Positions 26,451-36,942 of a DNA stretch of 64,000 nucleotides are shown here, one piece after another. This DNA is from Pleodorina starrii. Taxonomy: Eukaryota; Chlorophyta; Chlorophyceae; Chlamydomonadales; Volvocaceae. A program made the translations under genes and the position numbers. Numbering within the stretch: position 1 is the stretch's first letter; each line of letters begins with the position of its first letter. The notes beneath the pieces are model-generated. The model was given only the letters and a program-made list of their open reading frames with translations, was not told where the DNA came from and ran no database searches. The DNA lies in the NCBI GenBank assembly GCA_030267565.1, contig BRXU01000036.1, positions 1-64,000 of the forward strand. The letters run 5' to 3'.

Positions 26451-29400
26451 TGCCCGGTGCCCGGTGCCCGGTGCCCGGTGCCCGGTGCCCGGTGCCCGGT
26501 GCCCGGTGCCGTGCCCGGTGCCCGGTGCCCGGTGCCCGGTGCCCGGTGCCCGTGCCCGGTGCCCGGTGCCCGGTGCCCGGTGCCCGGTGCCCGGTGCCCC
26601 GGTGCCCGGTGCCCGGTGCCCGGTGCCCGGTGCCCGGTGCCGGTGCCCGGTGCCCGGTGCCCGGTGCCCGGTGCCCGGTGCCCGGTGCCCGGTGCCCGGT
26701 GCCCGGTGCCCGGTGCCCGGTGCCCGGTGCCCGGTGCCCGGTGCCCGGTGCCCGGTGCCCGTGCCCGGTGCCCGGTGCCCGGTGCCCGGTGCCCGGTGCC
26801 CGGTGCCCGGTGCCCGGTGCCCGGTGCCCGGTGCCCGGTGCCCGGTGCCCGGTGCCCGGTGCCCGGTGCCCGGTGCCCGGTGGCCCGGTGCCCGGTGCCC
26901 GGTGCCCGGTGCCCGGTGCCCGGTGCCCGGTGCCCGGTGCCCGGTGCCCGGTGCCCGGTGCCCGGTACCCGTAGCCCGGTGGCCGGTGCCCGGTGCCCGT
27001 GCCCGGTGCCCGGTGCCCGGTGCCCGGTGCCCGGTGCCCGGTGCCCGGTGCCCGGTGCCGGTGCCCGGTGCCCGGTGCCCGGTGCCCGGTGCCCGGTGCC
27101 CGGTGCCCGGTGCCCGGTGCCCGGTGCCCGGTGCCCGGTGCCCGGTGCCCGGTGCCCGGTGCCCGGTGCCCGGTGCCCGGTGCCCGGTGCCCGGTGCCCG
27201 GTGCCCGGTGCCCGGTGCCCGGTGCCCCGGGGTGCCCGGTGCCCGGTGCCCGGTGCCCGGGGTGCCCGGTGCCCGGGGTGCCCGGTGCCCGGTGCCCGGT
27301 GCCCGGTGCGCCCGGTGCCCGGTGCCCGGTGCCCGGTGCCCGGTGCCCGGTGCCCGGTGCCCGGTGCCCGGTGCCCGGTGCCCGGTGCCCGGTGCCCGGG
27401 ATGCCCGGTGCCCGGTGCCCGGTGCCCGGTGCCCGTGCCCGCGGTGCCCGGTGCCCGGTGCCCGGTGCCCGGCCCCCGGTGCCCGCGGCCCGGTGCCCGG
27501 TGCCCGGTGCCCGGTGCCCGGTGCCCGGTGCCCGGTGCCCGGTGCCCGGTGCCCGGTGCCCGGTGCCCGGTGCCCGGTGCCCGTAGCCCGGTGCCCGGTG
27601 CCCGGTGCCCGGTGCCCGGTGCCCGGTGCCCGGGGCCCGGTGCCCGGTGCCCGGTGGCCGTGGCCCGGTGCCCGGTGCCCGGTGCCCGTGGCCGGTTGCC
27701 CGGTGCCCGGTGCCCGGTGCCCGGTGCCCGGTGCCCGGTGCCCGGTGCCCGGTGCCCGGTGCCCGTGCCCGTGCCCGGTGCCCGGTGCCCGGTGCCCGGT
27801 GCCCGGTGCCCGTGCCCGGTGCCCGGTGCACTGTGCCACGTGCCCGGTGCCCGGTGCCCGGTGCCCGGTGCCCGGTGCCCGGTGCCCGGTGCCCGTGCCC
27901 GGTGCCCGGTGCCCGGTGCCCGGTGCCCGGTGCACTGTGCCCGGTGCCCGGTGCCCGGTGCCCGGTGCCCGGTGCCCGGTGCCCGGTGCCCGGTGCCCGG
28001 TGCCCGGTGCCCGGTGGCCCGTTGCCCGGTGCCCTGTGCCCGTGCCCGGTGCCCGGTGCCCGGTGCCCGGTGCCCGGTGCCGGTGCCCGGTGCCCGGTGC
28101 CCGGTGCCCGGTGCCCGGGCCCGTGCCCGGTGCCCGGTGCCCGGTGCCGGTGCCCGGGATGCCCGGTGCCCGGTGCCCGGTGCCCGGTGCCCGGGCCCGG
28201 TGCCCGGTGCCCGGTGCCCGGTGCCCGGTGCCCGGTGCCCGGTGCCCGGTGCCCGGTGCCCGGTGCCCGGAGCCCGGTGCCCGGAGCCCGGTGCCCGGTG
28301 CCCGGTGCCCGGTGCCCGGTGCCCGGTGCCCGGTGCCCGGTGCCCGGTGCCCGGTGCCCGGTGCCCGGTGCCCGGTGCCCGGTGCCCGGTGCCCGGTGCC
28401 CGGTGCCCGGTGCCCGGTGCCCGGTGCCCGGTGCCCGGTGCCCGGTGCCCGGTGCCCGGTGCCCGGTGCCCGGTGCCCGGTGCCCGGTGCCCGGTGCCCG
28501 GTGCCCGGTGCCCGGTGCCCGGTGCCCGGTGCCCGGTGCCGGTGCCCGGTGCCCGTGCCCGAGCTCGGTGCCCGGTGCCCGGTGCCCGGTGCCCGGTGCC
28601 CGGTGCCCGGTGCCCGGTGCCCGGTGCCCGGTGCCCGGTGCCCGGTGCCCGTGCCCGGTGCCCGGTGCCCGGTGCCCGGTGCCCGGTGCCCGGTGCCCGG
28701 TGCCCGGTGCCCGGTGCCCGGTGCACCGTGCACGGTGCCCGGTGCCCGGTGCCCGGTGCCCGGTGCCCGGTGCCCGGTGCCCGGTGCCCGGTGCCCGTTC
28801 CCGGTGCCCGGTGCCCGGTGCCCGGTGCCCGGTGCCCGGTGCCCGGTGCCCGGTGCCCGGTGCCCGGTGCCCGGTGCCGGTGCCCGGTGCCCGGTGCCCG
28901 GTGCCCGGTGCCCGGTGCCCGGTGCCCGGATCCCGGAGCCCGGAGACCGGTGAGCGGTGCCCGGTGCCCGGGTGGCCGGTGCCCGGTGCCCGGTGCCCGG
29001 TGCCCGGTGCCCGGTGCCCGGTGCCCGGTGCCCGGTGCCCGGTGCCCGGTTGCCCGGTGCCCGGTGCCCGGTGCCCGGTGCCCGGTGCCCGGTGCCCGGT
29101 GCCCCGGTGCCCGGTGCCCGGTGCCCGGTGCCCGGTGCCCGGTGCCCGGTGCCCGGTGCCCGGTGCCCGGTGCCCGGTGCCGGTGCCCGGTGCCCGGTGC
29201 CCGGTGCCCGGTGTGCCCGGTGCCCGGTGCCCGGTGCCCGGTGCCCGGTGCCCGGTGCCCGGTGCCCGGTGCCCGGTGCCCGGTGCCCGGTGCCCGGTGC
29301 CCGGTGCCCGTGCCCGGTGCCCGGTGCCGGTGCCCGGTGCCCGGTGCCCGGTGCCGGTGCCCGGTGCCCGGTGCCCGGTGCCCGTGCCCGGTGCCCGGTG

Positions 29401-31469
29401 CCCGTGGCCCGGTGCCCGTGCCCGGTGCCGGTGCCCGGTGCCCGGTTGCCCGGTGCCCGGTGCCCTGGTGCCCGTGCCCCGGGGCCCGGTCCCCGGGGCC
29501 CGGTGCCCTTGGCCCGGTGCCCGGTGCCCGGTGCCCGGTGCCCGGTGCCCGGTGCCCGGTGCCCGGTGCCCGGTGCCCGGTGCCCGGTGCCCGGTGCCCG
29601 GTGCCCGGTGCCCGGTGCCCGGTGCCCGGTGCCCGGTGCCCGGTGCCCGGTGCCCGGTGCCCGGTGCCCGGTGCCCGGTGCCCGGTGCCCGGTGCCCGGT
29701 GCCCGGTGCCCGGTGCCCGGTGCCCGGTGCCCGTGCCCGGCGCCCGGGGCCCGGTGCCCGGTGCCCGGCGCCCGGCGCCCGGGGCCCGGTGCCCGGTGCC
29801 CGGTGCCCGGTGCCCGGTGCCCGGTGCCCGGTGCCCGGTGCCCGGTGCCCGGTGCCCGGTGCCCGGTGCCCGGTGCCCGGTGCCCGGTGCCCGGTGCCCG
29901 GTGCCCGGTGCCCGGTGCCCGGTGCCCGTGCCCGTGCCCGGTGCCCGGTGCCCGGTGCCCGGTGCCCGGTGCCCGGTGCCCGGTGCCCGGTGCCCGGTGC
30001 CCGGTGCCCGGTGCCCGGTGCCCGGTGCCCGGTGCCCGGTGCCCGCGTCCCGGTGCCCGGTCTCCGGTGCCCGGTGCCCGGTGCCCGTCGCCCGGTGCCC
30101 GGTGCCCGGTGCCCGGTGCCCGGTGCCCGGTGCCCGGTGCCCGGTGCCCGGTGCCCGGTGCCCGGTGCCCGGTGCCCGTGCCCGGTGCCCGGTGCCGGTG
30201 CCCGGTGCCCGGTGCCCGGTGCCCGGTGCCCGGTCGGCCCGTGTGCCCGGTGCCCGGTGCCCGGTGCCGGTGCCCGGTGCCCGGTGCCCGGTGCCCGGTG
30301 CCCGGTGCCCGGTGCCCGGTGCCCGGTGCCCGGTGCCCGGTGCCCGGTGCCCGGTGCCCGGTGCCCGGTGCCCGGTGCCCGGTGCCCGGTGCCCGGTGCC
30401 CGGTGCCCGGTGCCCGGTGCCCGGTTGCCCGGTGCCCGGTGCCCGGTGCCCGGTGCCCGGTGCCCGGTGCCCGGTGCCCGGTGCCCGGTGCCCGGTGCCC
30501 GGTCCCCGGTGCCCGGTGCCCGGTGCCCGGTGCCCGGTGCCCGGTGCCCGGTGCCCGGTGCCCGGTGCCCGGTGCCCGGTGCCCGGTGCCCGGTGCCCGG
30601 TGCCCGGTGCCCGTCGCCCGGTGCCCGGTGCCCGGTGCCCGGTGCCCGGTGCCCGGTGCCCGGTGCCCGGTGCCCGGTGCCCGGTGCCCGGTGCCCGGTG
30701 CCCGGTGCCCGTGCCCGGTGCCCGTGCCCGGTGCCCGGTGCCCGGTGCCCGGTGCCCGGTGCCCGGTGCCCGGTGCCCGGTGCCCGGTGCCCGGTGCCCG
30801 GTGCCCGTGCCCGGTGCGCGGTGCCCGGTCGCCCGTGCCCTGTGCCCGGTGCCCGGTGCCCGGTGCCCGGTGCCCGGTGCCCGGTGCCGGTGCCCGGTGC
30901 GCGCTGCCCGGTGCCCGGTGCCCGGTGCCCGGTGCCCGGTGCCCGGTGCCCGGTGCCCGGTGCCCGGTGCCCGGTGCCCGGTGCCCGGTGCCCGGTGCCC
31001 GGTGCCCGGTGCCCGGTGCCCGGTGCCCGGTGCCCGGTGCCGGTGCCCGGGTGCCCGGTGCCCGGTGCCCGGTGCCCGGTGCCCGGTGCCCGGTGCCCGG
31101 TGCCCGGTGCCCGGTGCACGGTGCCCGGTGCCCGGTGCCCGGTGCCCGGTGCCCGGTGCCCGGTGCCCGGTGCCCGGTGCCCGGGCCCCCGTGCCGGGTC
31201 CCCGGTGCCCGGGCCCCGGTGCCCGGTGCCCGGTGCCCGGTGCCCGGTGCCCGGTGCCCGGTGCCCGGTGCCCGGTGCCCGGTGCCCGGTGCCCGGTGCC
31301 CGGTGCCCGGTGCCCGGTGCCCGGTGCCCGGTGCCCGGTGCCCGGTGCCCGTGCCCGGTCCCGGTGCCCGGTGCCCGGTGCCCGGTGCCCGGTGCCCGGT
31401 GCCCGGTGCCCGGTGCCCGGTGCCCGGTGCCCGGTGCCCGGTGCCCGGTGCCCGGGCCGGTGCCCGGTG
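26451..31469 (-). repeat. Right arm, proximal part: degenerate GGTGCCC heptamers
   Basis: From here the plus strand reads GGTGCCC, the reverse complement of the left-arm unit. Variant density is high. Two 6-bp forms are frequent: GGTGCC (one C lost) and GTGCCC (one G lost). The second type is rare, in complementary form, in the left arm. Other local variants are GGGGTGCCC near 27,232-27,280, CGAGCTCGG at 28,560, GTGCACCGTGCAC near 28,725, a GGATCCCGGAGCCCGGAGACC group near 28,928, CTGGTGCCCGTGCCCC near 29,461, GGCGCCC groups near 29,740-29,785 and GGTCGGCCCGTG near 30,232. No gene is supported. Confidence 0.95.
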
Positions 31470-31830
31470 CCCGGGGATGGCCCGGTGCCGGGGATGGCCG
31501 GTGCCCGGGGATGGCCGGTGCCCGGGGATGGCCGGTGCCCGTGGGATGGCCGGTGCCGGGCCGGATGCGGTGCCCGGGATGGCCGGTGCTCCCGGGGATG
31601 GCCGGTGCCCGGGATGGCCGGTGCCCGGGGATGGCCGGTGTCCCGGTGCCCGATGGCCCGGTGCCCGGTGCCCGGTGCCCGGTGCCCGGTGCCGGTGCCC
31701 GGTGCCCCGTGCCCCGGATGCCCGGCCCCCCGGCCCCCCGGTGCCCGGTGCCGGTGCCCGGTGCCGGTGCCCGGTGCCGGTGCCCGGTGCCCGGTGCCCG
31801 TGCACGGTTGCCCCGGTGCCCGGTGCCCGG
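31470..31830 (-). repeat. Disordered patch, first 17-mer-like units of right arm
   Basis: The first GGGGATGGCC elements of the right arm appear here, irregularly spaced and mutated: GGGATGGCC, GTGGGATGGCC, GGCCGGATGCGG, GCTCCCGGGG, GCCCGATGGCCC. Then comes a GGATGCCCGGCCCCCCGGCCCCCC stretch, several 6-bp GGTGCC units and GTGCACGGTTGCCCC. It resembles a broken 17-mer block. A comparable scrambled patch in opposite orientation is at 1,880-2,035. Confidence 0.8.
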
Positions 31831-32836
31831 TGCCCGGTGCCCGGTGCCCGGTGCCCGGTGCCCGGTGCCCGGTGCCCGGTGCCGGTGCCCGGTGCCCGGT
31901 GCCCGGTGCCCGGTGCCCGGTTGCCCGGTGCCGGTGCCCGGTGCCCGGTGCCCGGTGCCCGGTGCCGGTGCCCGGTGCCCGGTGCCGGTGCCCGGTGCCC
32001 GGTGCCCGGTGCCCGGTGCCCGGTGCCCGGTGCCCGGTGCCCGGTGCCCGGTGCCCGGTGCCCGGTGCCCGGTGCCCGGTGCCCGGTGCCCGGTGCCCGG
32101 TGCCCGGTGCCCGGTGCCCGGTGCCCGGTGCCCGGTGCCCGGTCCCGCTGCCCGGCGCCCGGTGCCCGGTGCCCGGTGCCCGGTGCCCGGTGCCCGGTGC
32201 CCGGTGCCCGGTGCCCGGTGCCCGGTGCCCGGTGCCCGGTGCCCGGTGCCCGGTGCCCGGTTCCCGGTGCCCGGTGCCCGGTGCCCGGTGCCCGGTGCCC
32301 GGTGCCCGGTGCCCGGTGCCCGGTGCCCGGTGCCCGGTGCCCGGTGCCGGTGCCCGGTGCCCGGTGCCCGGTGCCCGGTGCCCGGTGCCCGGTGCCCGGT
32401 GCCCGGTGCCCGGTGCCCGGTGCCCGGTGCCCGGTGCCCGGTGCCCGGTGCCCGGTGCCCGGTGCCCGGTTGCCCGGTGCCCGGTGCCCGGTGCCCGGTG
32501 CCCGGTGCCCGGTGCCCGGTGCCCGGTGCCCGGTGCCCGGTGCCCGGTGCCCGGTGCCCGGTGCCCGGTGCCCGGTGCCCGGTGCCCGGTGCCCGGTGCC
32601 CGGTGCCCGGTGCCCGGTGCCCGGTGCCCGGTGCCCGGTGCCCGGTGCCCGGTGCCCGGTGCCCGGTGCCCGGTGCCCGGTGCCCGGTGCCCGGGGCCCG
32701 GGGCCCGGTTGCCCGGTGCCCGGTGCCCGGTGCCCGGTGCCCGGTGCCCGGTGCCCGGTGCCCGGTGCCCGGTGCCCGGTGCCCGGTGCCCGGTGCCGGT
32801 GCCGGTGCCCGGCCCGGTGCCCGGTGCCCGGTGCCC
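31831..32836 (-). repeat. Heptamer block (GGTGCCC), moderately variant
   Basis: Mostly GGTGCCC units, with interruptions GGTTGCCC near 31,920, GGTCCCGCTGCCCGGCGCCC near 32,142, GGTTCCC near 32,260, GGTTGCCC near 32,468 and GGGGCCCGGGGCCCGG near 32,693. Hexamer units occur near both ends. No coding or regulatory feature is seen. Confidence 0.92.
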
Positions 32837-33420
32837 GGGGATGGCCCGGGGCCCGGGGAGGGCCGGTGCCCGGGGTGGCCCGGTGCCCGGGGATGGCCGG
32901 TGCCCGGGGATGGCCGGTGCCCGGGGATGGCCGGTGCCCGGGGATGGCCGGTGCCCGGGGATGGCCGGTGCCCGGGGATGGCCGGTGCCCGGGGAGGGCC
33001 GCCGCCCGGGGAGGGCCGGTGCCCGGGGATGGCCGGTGCCCGGGGATGGCCGGTGCCCGGGGATGGCCGGTGCCCGGGGATGGCCGGTGCCCGGGGATGG
33101 CCGGTGCCCGGGGATGGCCGGTGCCCGGGGATGGCCGGTGCCCGGGGATGGCCGGTGCCCGGGGATGGCCGGTGCCCGGGGATGGCCGGTGCCCGGGGGA
33201 GGCCGGAGCCGGGGGCGGGCCGGTGCCCGGGGGGGGCCGGTGCGGGGGGATGGCCGGTGCCGGGGATGGCCGGTGCCCGGGGATGGCCTGGTGCCCGGGA
33301 TGGCCGGTGCCCGGGATGCCGGTGCCCGGGGATGGCCGGTGCCCGGTGCCCGGTGCCCGGGATGGCCGGTGCCCGGGATGGCCGGTGCCCGGGATGGCCG
33401 GTGCCCGGGGATGGCCGGTG
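32837..33420 (-). repeat. 17-mer block A (GGTGCCCGGGGATGGCC), degenerate ends
   Basis: The core holds regular 17-bp units, each GGTGCCC plus GGGGATGGCC. Both ends are mutated. The left end has GGGGAGGGCC and GGGGTGGCC; near 33,000 there is GCCGCCC; from 33,190 to 33,420 there are GGGGGAGGCC, GGGGGCGGGCC, a run of G, GGCCTGG and 16-bp GGGATGGCC units. Decayed edges around a regular centre fit homogenisation acting mainly inside the block. Confidence 0.92.
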
Positions 33421-34643
33421 CCCGGTGCCCGGTGCCCGGTGCCCGGTGCCCGGTGCCCGGTGCCCGGTGCCCGGTGCCCGGTGCCCGGTGCCCGGTGCCC
33501 GGTGCCCGGTGCCCGGTGCCGGTGCCGGTGCCCGGTGCCCGCTGCCCGGTGCCCGGTGCCCGGTGCCCGGTGCCCGGTGCCCGGTGCCCGGTGCCCGGTG
33601 CCCGGTGCCCGGTGCCCGGTGCCCGGTTGCCGGTGCCCGGTGACCGGTGCCCGGTGGCCGGTGCCCGGTGCCCGGTGCCGGTGCCCGGTGCCCGTTGCGC
33701 GGTGCCCGGTGCCCGGTGCCCGGTGCCCGGTGCCCGGTGCCCGGTGCCCGGTGCCCGGTGCCCGGTGCCCGGTGCCCGGTGCCGTTGCCCGGTGCCCGGT
33801 GCCCGGTGCCCGGTGCCCGGTGCCCGGTGCCCGGTGCCCGGTGCCCGGTGCCCGGTGCCCGGTGCCCGGTGCCCGGTGCCCGGTGCCCGGTGCCCGGTGC
33901 CCGGTGCCCGGTGCCCGGTGCCCGGTGCCCGGTGCCCGGTGCCCGGTGCCCGGTGCCCGGTGCCCGGTGCCCGGTGCCCGGTGCCCGGTGCCCGGTGCCC
34001 GGTGCCCGGTGCCCGGTGCCCGGTGCCCGGTGCCCGGTGCCCGGTGCCCGGTGCCCGGTGCCCGGTGCCCGGTGCCCGGTGCCCGGTGCCCGGTGCCCGG
34101 TGCCCGGTGCCCGGTGCCCGGTGCCCGGTGCCCGGTGCCCGGTGCCCGGTGCCCGGTGCCCGGTGCCCGGTGCCCGGTGCCCGGTGCCCGGTGCCCGGTG
34201 CCCGGTGCCCGGTGCCCGGTGCCCGGTGCCCGGTGCCCGGTGCCCGGTGCCCGGTGCCCGGTGCCCGGTGCCCGGTGCCCGGTGCCCGGTGCCCGGTGCC
34301 CGGTGCCCGGTGCCCGGTGCCCGGTGCCCGGTGCCCGGTGCCCGGTGCCCGGTGCCCGGTGCCCGGTGCCCGGTGCCCGGTGCCCGGTGCCCGGTGCCCG
34401 GTGCCCGGTGCCCGGTGCCCGGTGCCCGGTGCCCGGTGCCCGGTGCCCGGTGCCCGGTGCCCGGTGCCCGGTGCCCGGTGCCCGGTGCCCGGTGCCCGGT
34501 GCCCGGTGCCCGGTGCCCGGTGCCCGGTGCCCGGTGCCCGGTGCCCGGTGCCCGGTGCCCGGTGCCCGGTGCCCGGTGCCCGGTGCCGGTGCCCGGTGCC
34601 CGGTGCCCGGTGCCCGGTGCCCGGTGCCCGGTGCCCGGTGCCC
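33421..34643 (-). repeat. Heptamer block between 17-mer blocks A and B
   Basis: GGTGCCC units. The first 370 bases contain hexamers (near 33,517), CCCGCTGCCC (33,540), GGTTGCC, GGTGACC and GGTGGCC variants (33,625-33,660), TTGCGCGG (33,694) and GCCGTTGCCC (33,781). The rest is essentially perfect except one hexamer near 34,585. From here rightwards the array is markedly cleaner. Confidence 0.93.
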
Positions 34644-34988
34644 GGGGATGGCCGGTGCCCGGGGATGGCCGGTGCCCGGGGATGGCCGGTGCCCGGGGAT
34701 GGCCGGTGCCCGGGGATGGCCGGTGCCCGGGGATGGCCGGTGCCCGGGGATGGCCGGTGCCCGGGGATGGCCGGTGCCCGGGGATGGCCGGTGCCCGGGG
34801 ATGGCCGGTGCCCGGGGATGGCCGGTGCCCGGGGATGGCCGGTGCCCGGGGCCCGGGGCCCGGGTGGCCGGTGCCCGGGGATGGCCGGTGCCCGGGGATG
34901 GCCGGTGCCCGGGGATGGCCGGTGCCCGGGGATGGCCGGTGCCCGGGGCTGGCCGGTGCCCGGGGATGGCCGGTGCCCGGGGATGGCC
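34644..34988 (-). repeat. 17-mer block B
   Basis: Regular 17-bp units GGTGCCCGGGGATGGCC. There is one GGGGCCCGGGGCCCGGGTGGCC irregularity near 34,850. At 34,945 there is a single GGGGCTGGCC unit (A to C), the same derivative that recurs in the next block. Confidence 0.95.
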
Positions 34989-36541
34989 GGTGCCCGGTGC
35001 CCGGTGCCCGGTGCCCGGTGCCCGGTGCCCGGTGCCCGGTGCCCGGTGCCCGGTGCCCGGTGCCCGGTGCCCGGTGCCCGGTGCCCGGTGCCCGGTGCCC
35101 GGTGCCCGGTGCCCGGTGCCCGGTGCCCGGTGCCCGGTGCCCGGTGCCCGGTGCCCGGTGCCCGGTGCCCGGTGCCCGGTGCCCGGTGCCCGGTGCCCGG
35201 TGCCCGGTGCCCGGTGCCCGGTGCCCGGTGCCCGGTGCCCGGTGCCCGGTGCCCGGTGCCCGGTGCCCGGTGCCCGGTGCCCGGTGCCCGGTGCCCGGTG
35301 CCCGGTGCCCGGTGCCCGGTGCCCGGTGCCCGGTGCCCGGTGCCCGGTGCCCGGTGCCCGGTGCCAGGTGCCCGGTGCCCGGTGCCCGGTGCCCGGTGCC
35401 CGGTGCCCGGTGCCCGGAGCCCGGTGCCCGGTGCCCTGTGCCCGGTGCCCGGTGCCCGGTGCCCGGTGCCCGGTGCCCGGTGCCCGGTGCCCGGTGCCCG
35501 GTGCCCGGTGCCCGGTGCCCGGTGCCCGGTGCCCGGTGCCCGGTGCCCGGTGCCCGGTGCCCGGTGCCCGGTGCCCGGTGCCCGGTGCCCGGTGCCCGGT
35601 GCCGGTGCCCGGTGCCCGGTGCCCGGTGCCCGGTGCCCGGTGCCCGGTGCCCGGTGCCCGGTGCCCGGTGCCCGGTGCCCGGTGCCCGGTGCCCGGTGCC
35701 CGGTGCCCGGTGCCCGGTGCCCGGTGCCCGGTGCCCGGTGCCCGGTGCCCGGTGCCCGGTGCCCGGTGCCCGGTGCCCGGTGCCCGGTGCCCGGTGCCCG
35801 GTGCCCGGTGCCCGGTGCCCGGTGCCCGGTGCCCGGTGCCCGGTGCCCGGTGCCCGGTGCCCGGTGCCCGGTGCCCGGTGCCCGGTGCCCGGTGCCCGGT
35901 GCCCGGTGCCCGGTGCCCGGTGCCCGGTGCCCGGTGCCCGGTGCCCGGTGCCCGGTGCCCGGTGCCCGGTGCCCGGTGCCCGGTGCCCGGTGCCCGGTGC
36001 CCGGTGCCCGGTGCCCGGTGCCCGGTGCCCGGTGCCCGGTGCCCGGTGCCCGGTGCCCGGTGCCCGGTGCCCGGTGCCCGGTGCCCGGTGCCCGGTGCCC
36101 GGTGCCCGGTGCCCGGTGCCCGGTGCCCGGTGCCCGGTGCCCGGTGCCCGGTGCCCGGTGCCCGGTGCCCGGTGCCCGGTGCCCGGTGCCCGGTGCCCGG
36201 TGCCCGGTGCCCGGTGCCCGGTGCCCGGTGCCCGGTGCCCGGTGCCCGGTGCCCGGTGCCCGGTGCCCGGTGCCCGGTGCCCGGTGCCCGGTGCCCGGTG
36301 CCCGGTGCCCGGTGCCCGGTGCCCGGTGCCCGGTGCCCGGTGCCCGGTGCCCGGTGCCCGGTGCCCGGTGCCCGGTGCCCGGTGCCCGGTGCCCGGTGCC
36401 CGGTGCCCGGTGCCCGGTGCCCGGTGCCCGGTGCCCGGTGCCCGGTGCCCGGTGCCCGGTGCCCGGTGCCCGGTGCCCGGTGCCCGGTGCCCGGTGCCCG
36501 GTGCCCGGTGCCCGGTGCCCGGTGCCCGGTGCCCGGTGCCC
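34989..36541 (-). repeat. Heptamer block between 17-mer blocks B and C
   Basis: GGTGCCC units totalling 1,553 bp, one base short of 222 units, explained by one 6-bp GGTGCC near 35,602. Point variants cluster at 35,364-35,440 (GCCAGGTGCC, CCCGGAGCCC, GCCCTGTGCC). The remainder appears perfect. Confidence 0.95.
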
Positions 36542-36942
36542 GGGGATGGCCGGTGCCCGGGGATGGCCGGTGCCCGGGGATGGCCGGTGCCCGGGGATGG
36601 CCGGTGCCCGGGGCTGGCCGGTGCCCGGGGCTGGCCGGTGCCCGGGGATGGCCGGTGCCCGGGGCTGGCCGGTGCCCGGTGCTGGCCGGTGCCCGGTGCT
36701 GGCCGGTGCCCGGTGCTGGCCGGTGCCCGGTGCTGGCCGGTGCCCGGTGCTGGCCGGTGCCCGGTGCTGGCCGGTGCCCGGTGCTGGCCGGTGCCCGGTG
36801 CTGGCCGGTGCCCGGTGCTGGCCGGTGCCCGGTGCTGGCCGGTGCCCGGTGCTGGCCGGTGCCCGGTGCTGGCCGGTGCCCGGTGCTGGCCGGTGCCCGG
36901 TGCTGGCCGGTGCCCGGTGCTGGCCGGTGCCCGGTGCTGGCC
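36542..36942 (-). repeat. 17-mer block C with ordered conversion to GGTGCTGGCC
   Basis: There are 24 units of 17 bp. The 10-mer part changes in order: four GGGGATGGCC (from 36,542), two GGGGCTGGCC (36,610 and 36,627), one GGGGATGGCC (36,644), one GGGGCTGGCC (36,661), then sixteen GGTGCTGGCC from 36,678 to 36,942. Each step is one base change, so the block preserves intermediate states between the common 17-mer and its derivative. No other block in the window uses GGTGCTGGCC. Confidence 0.97.
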
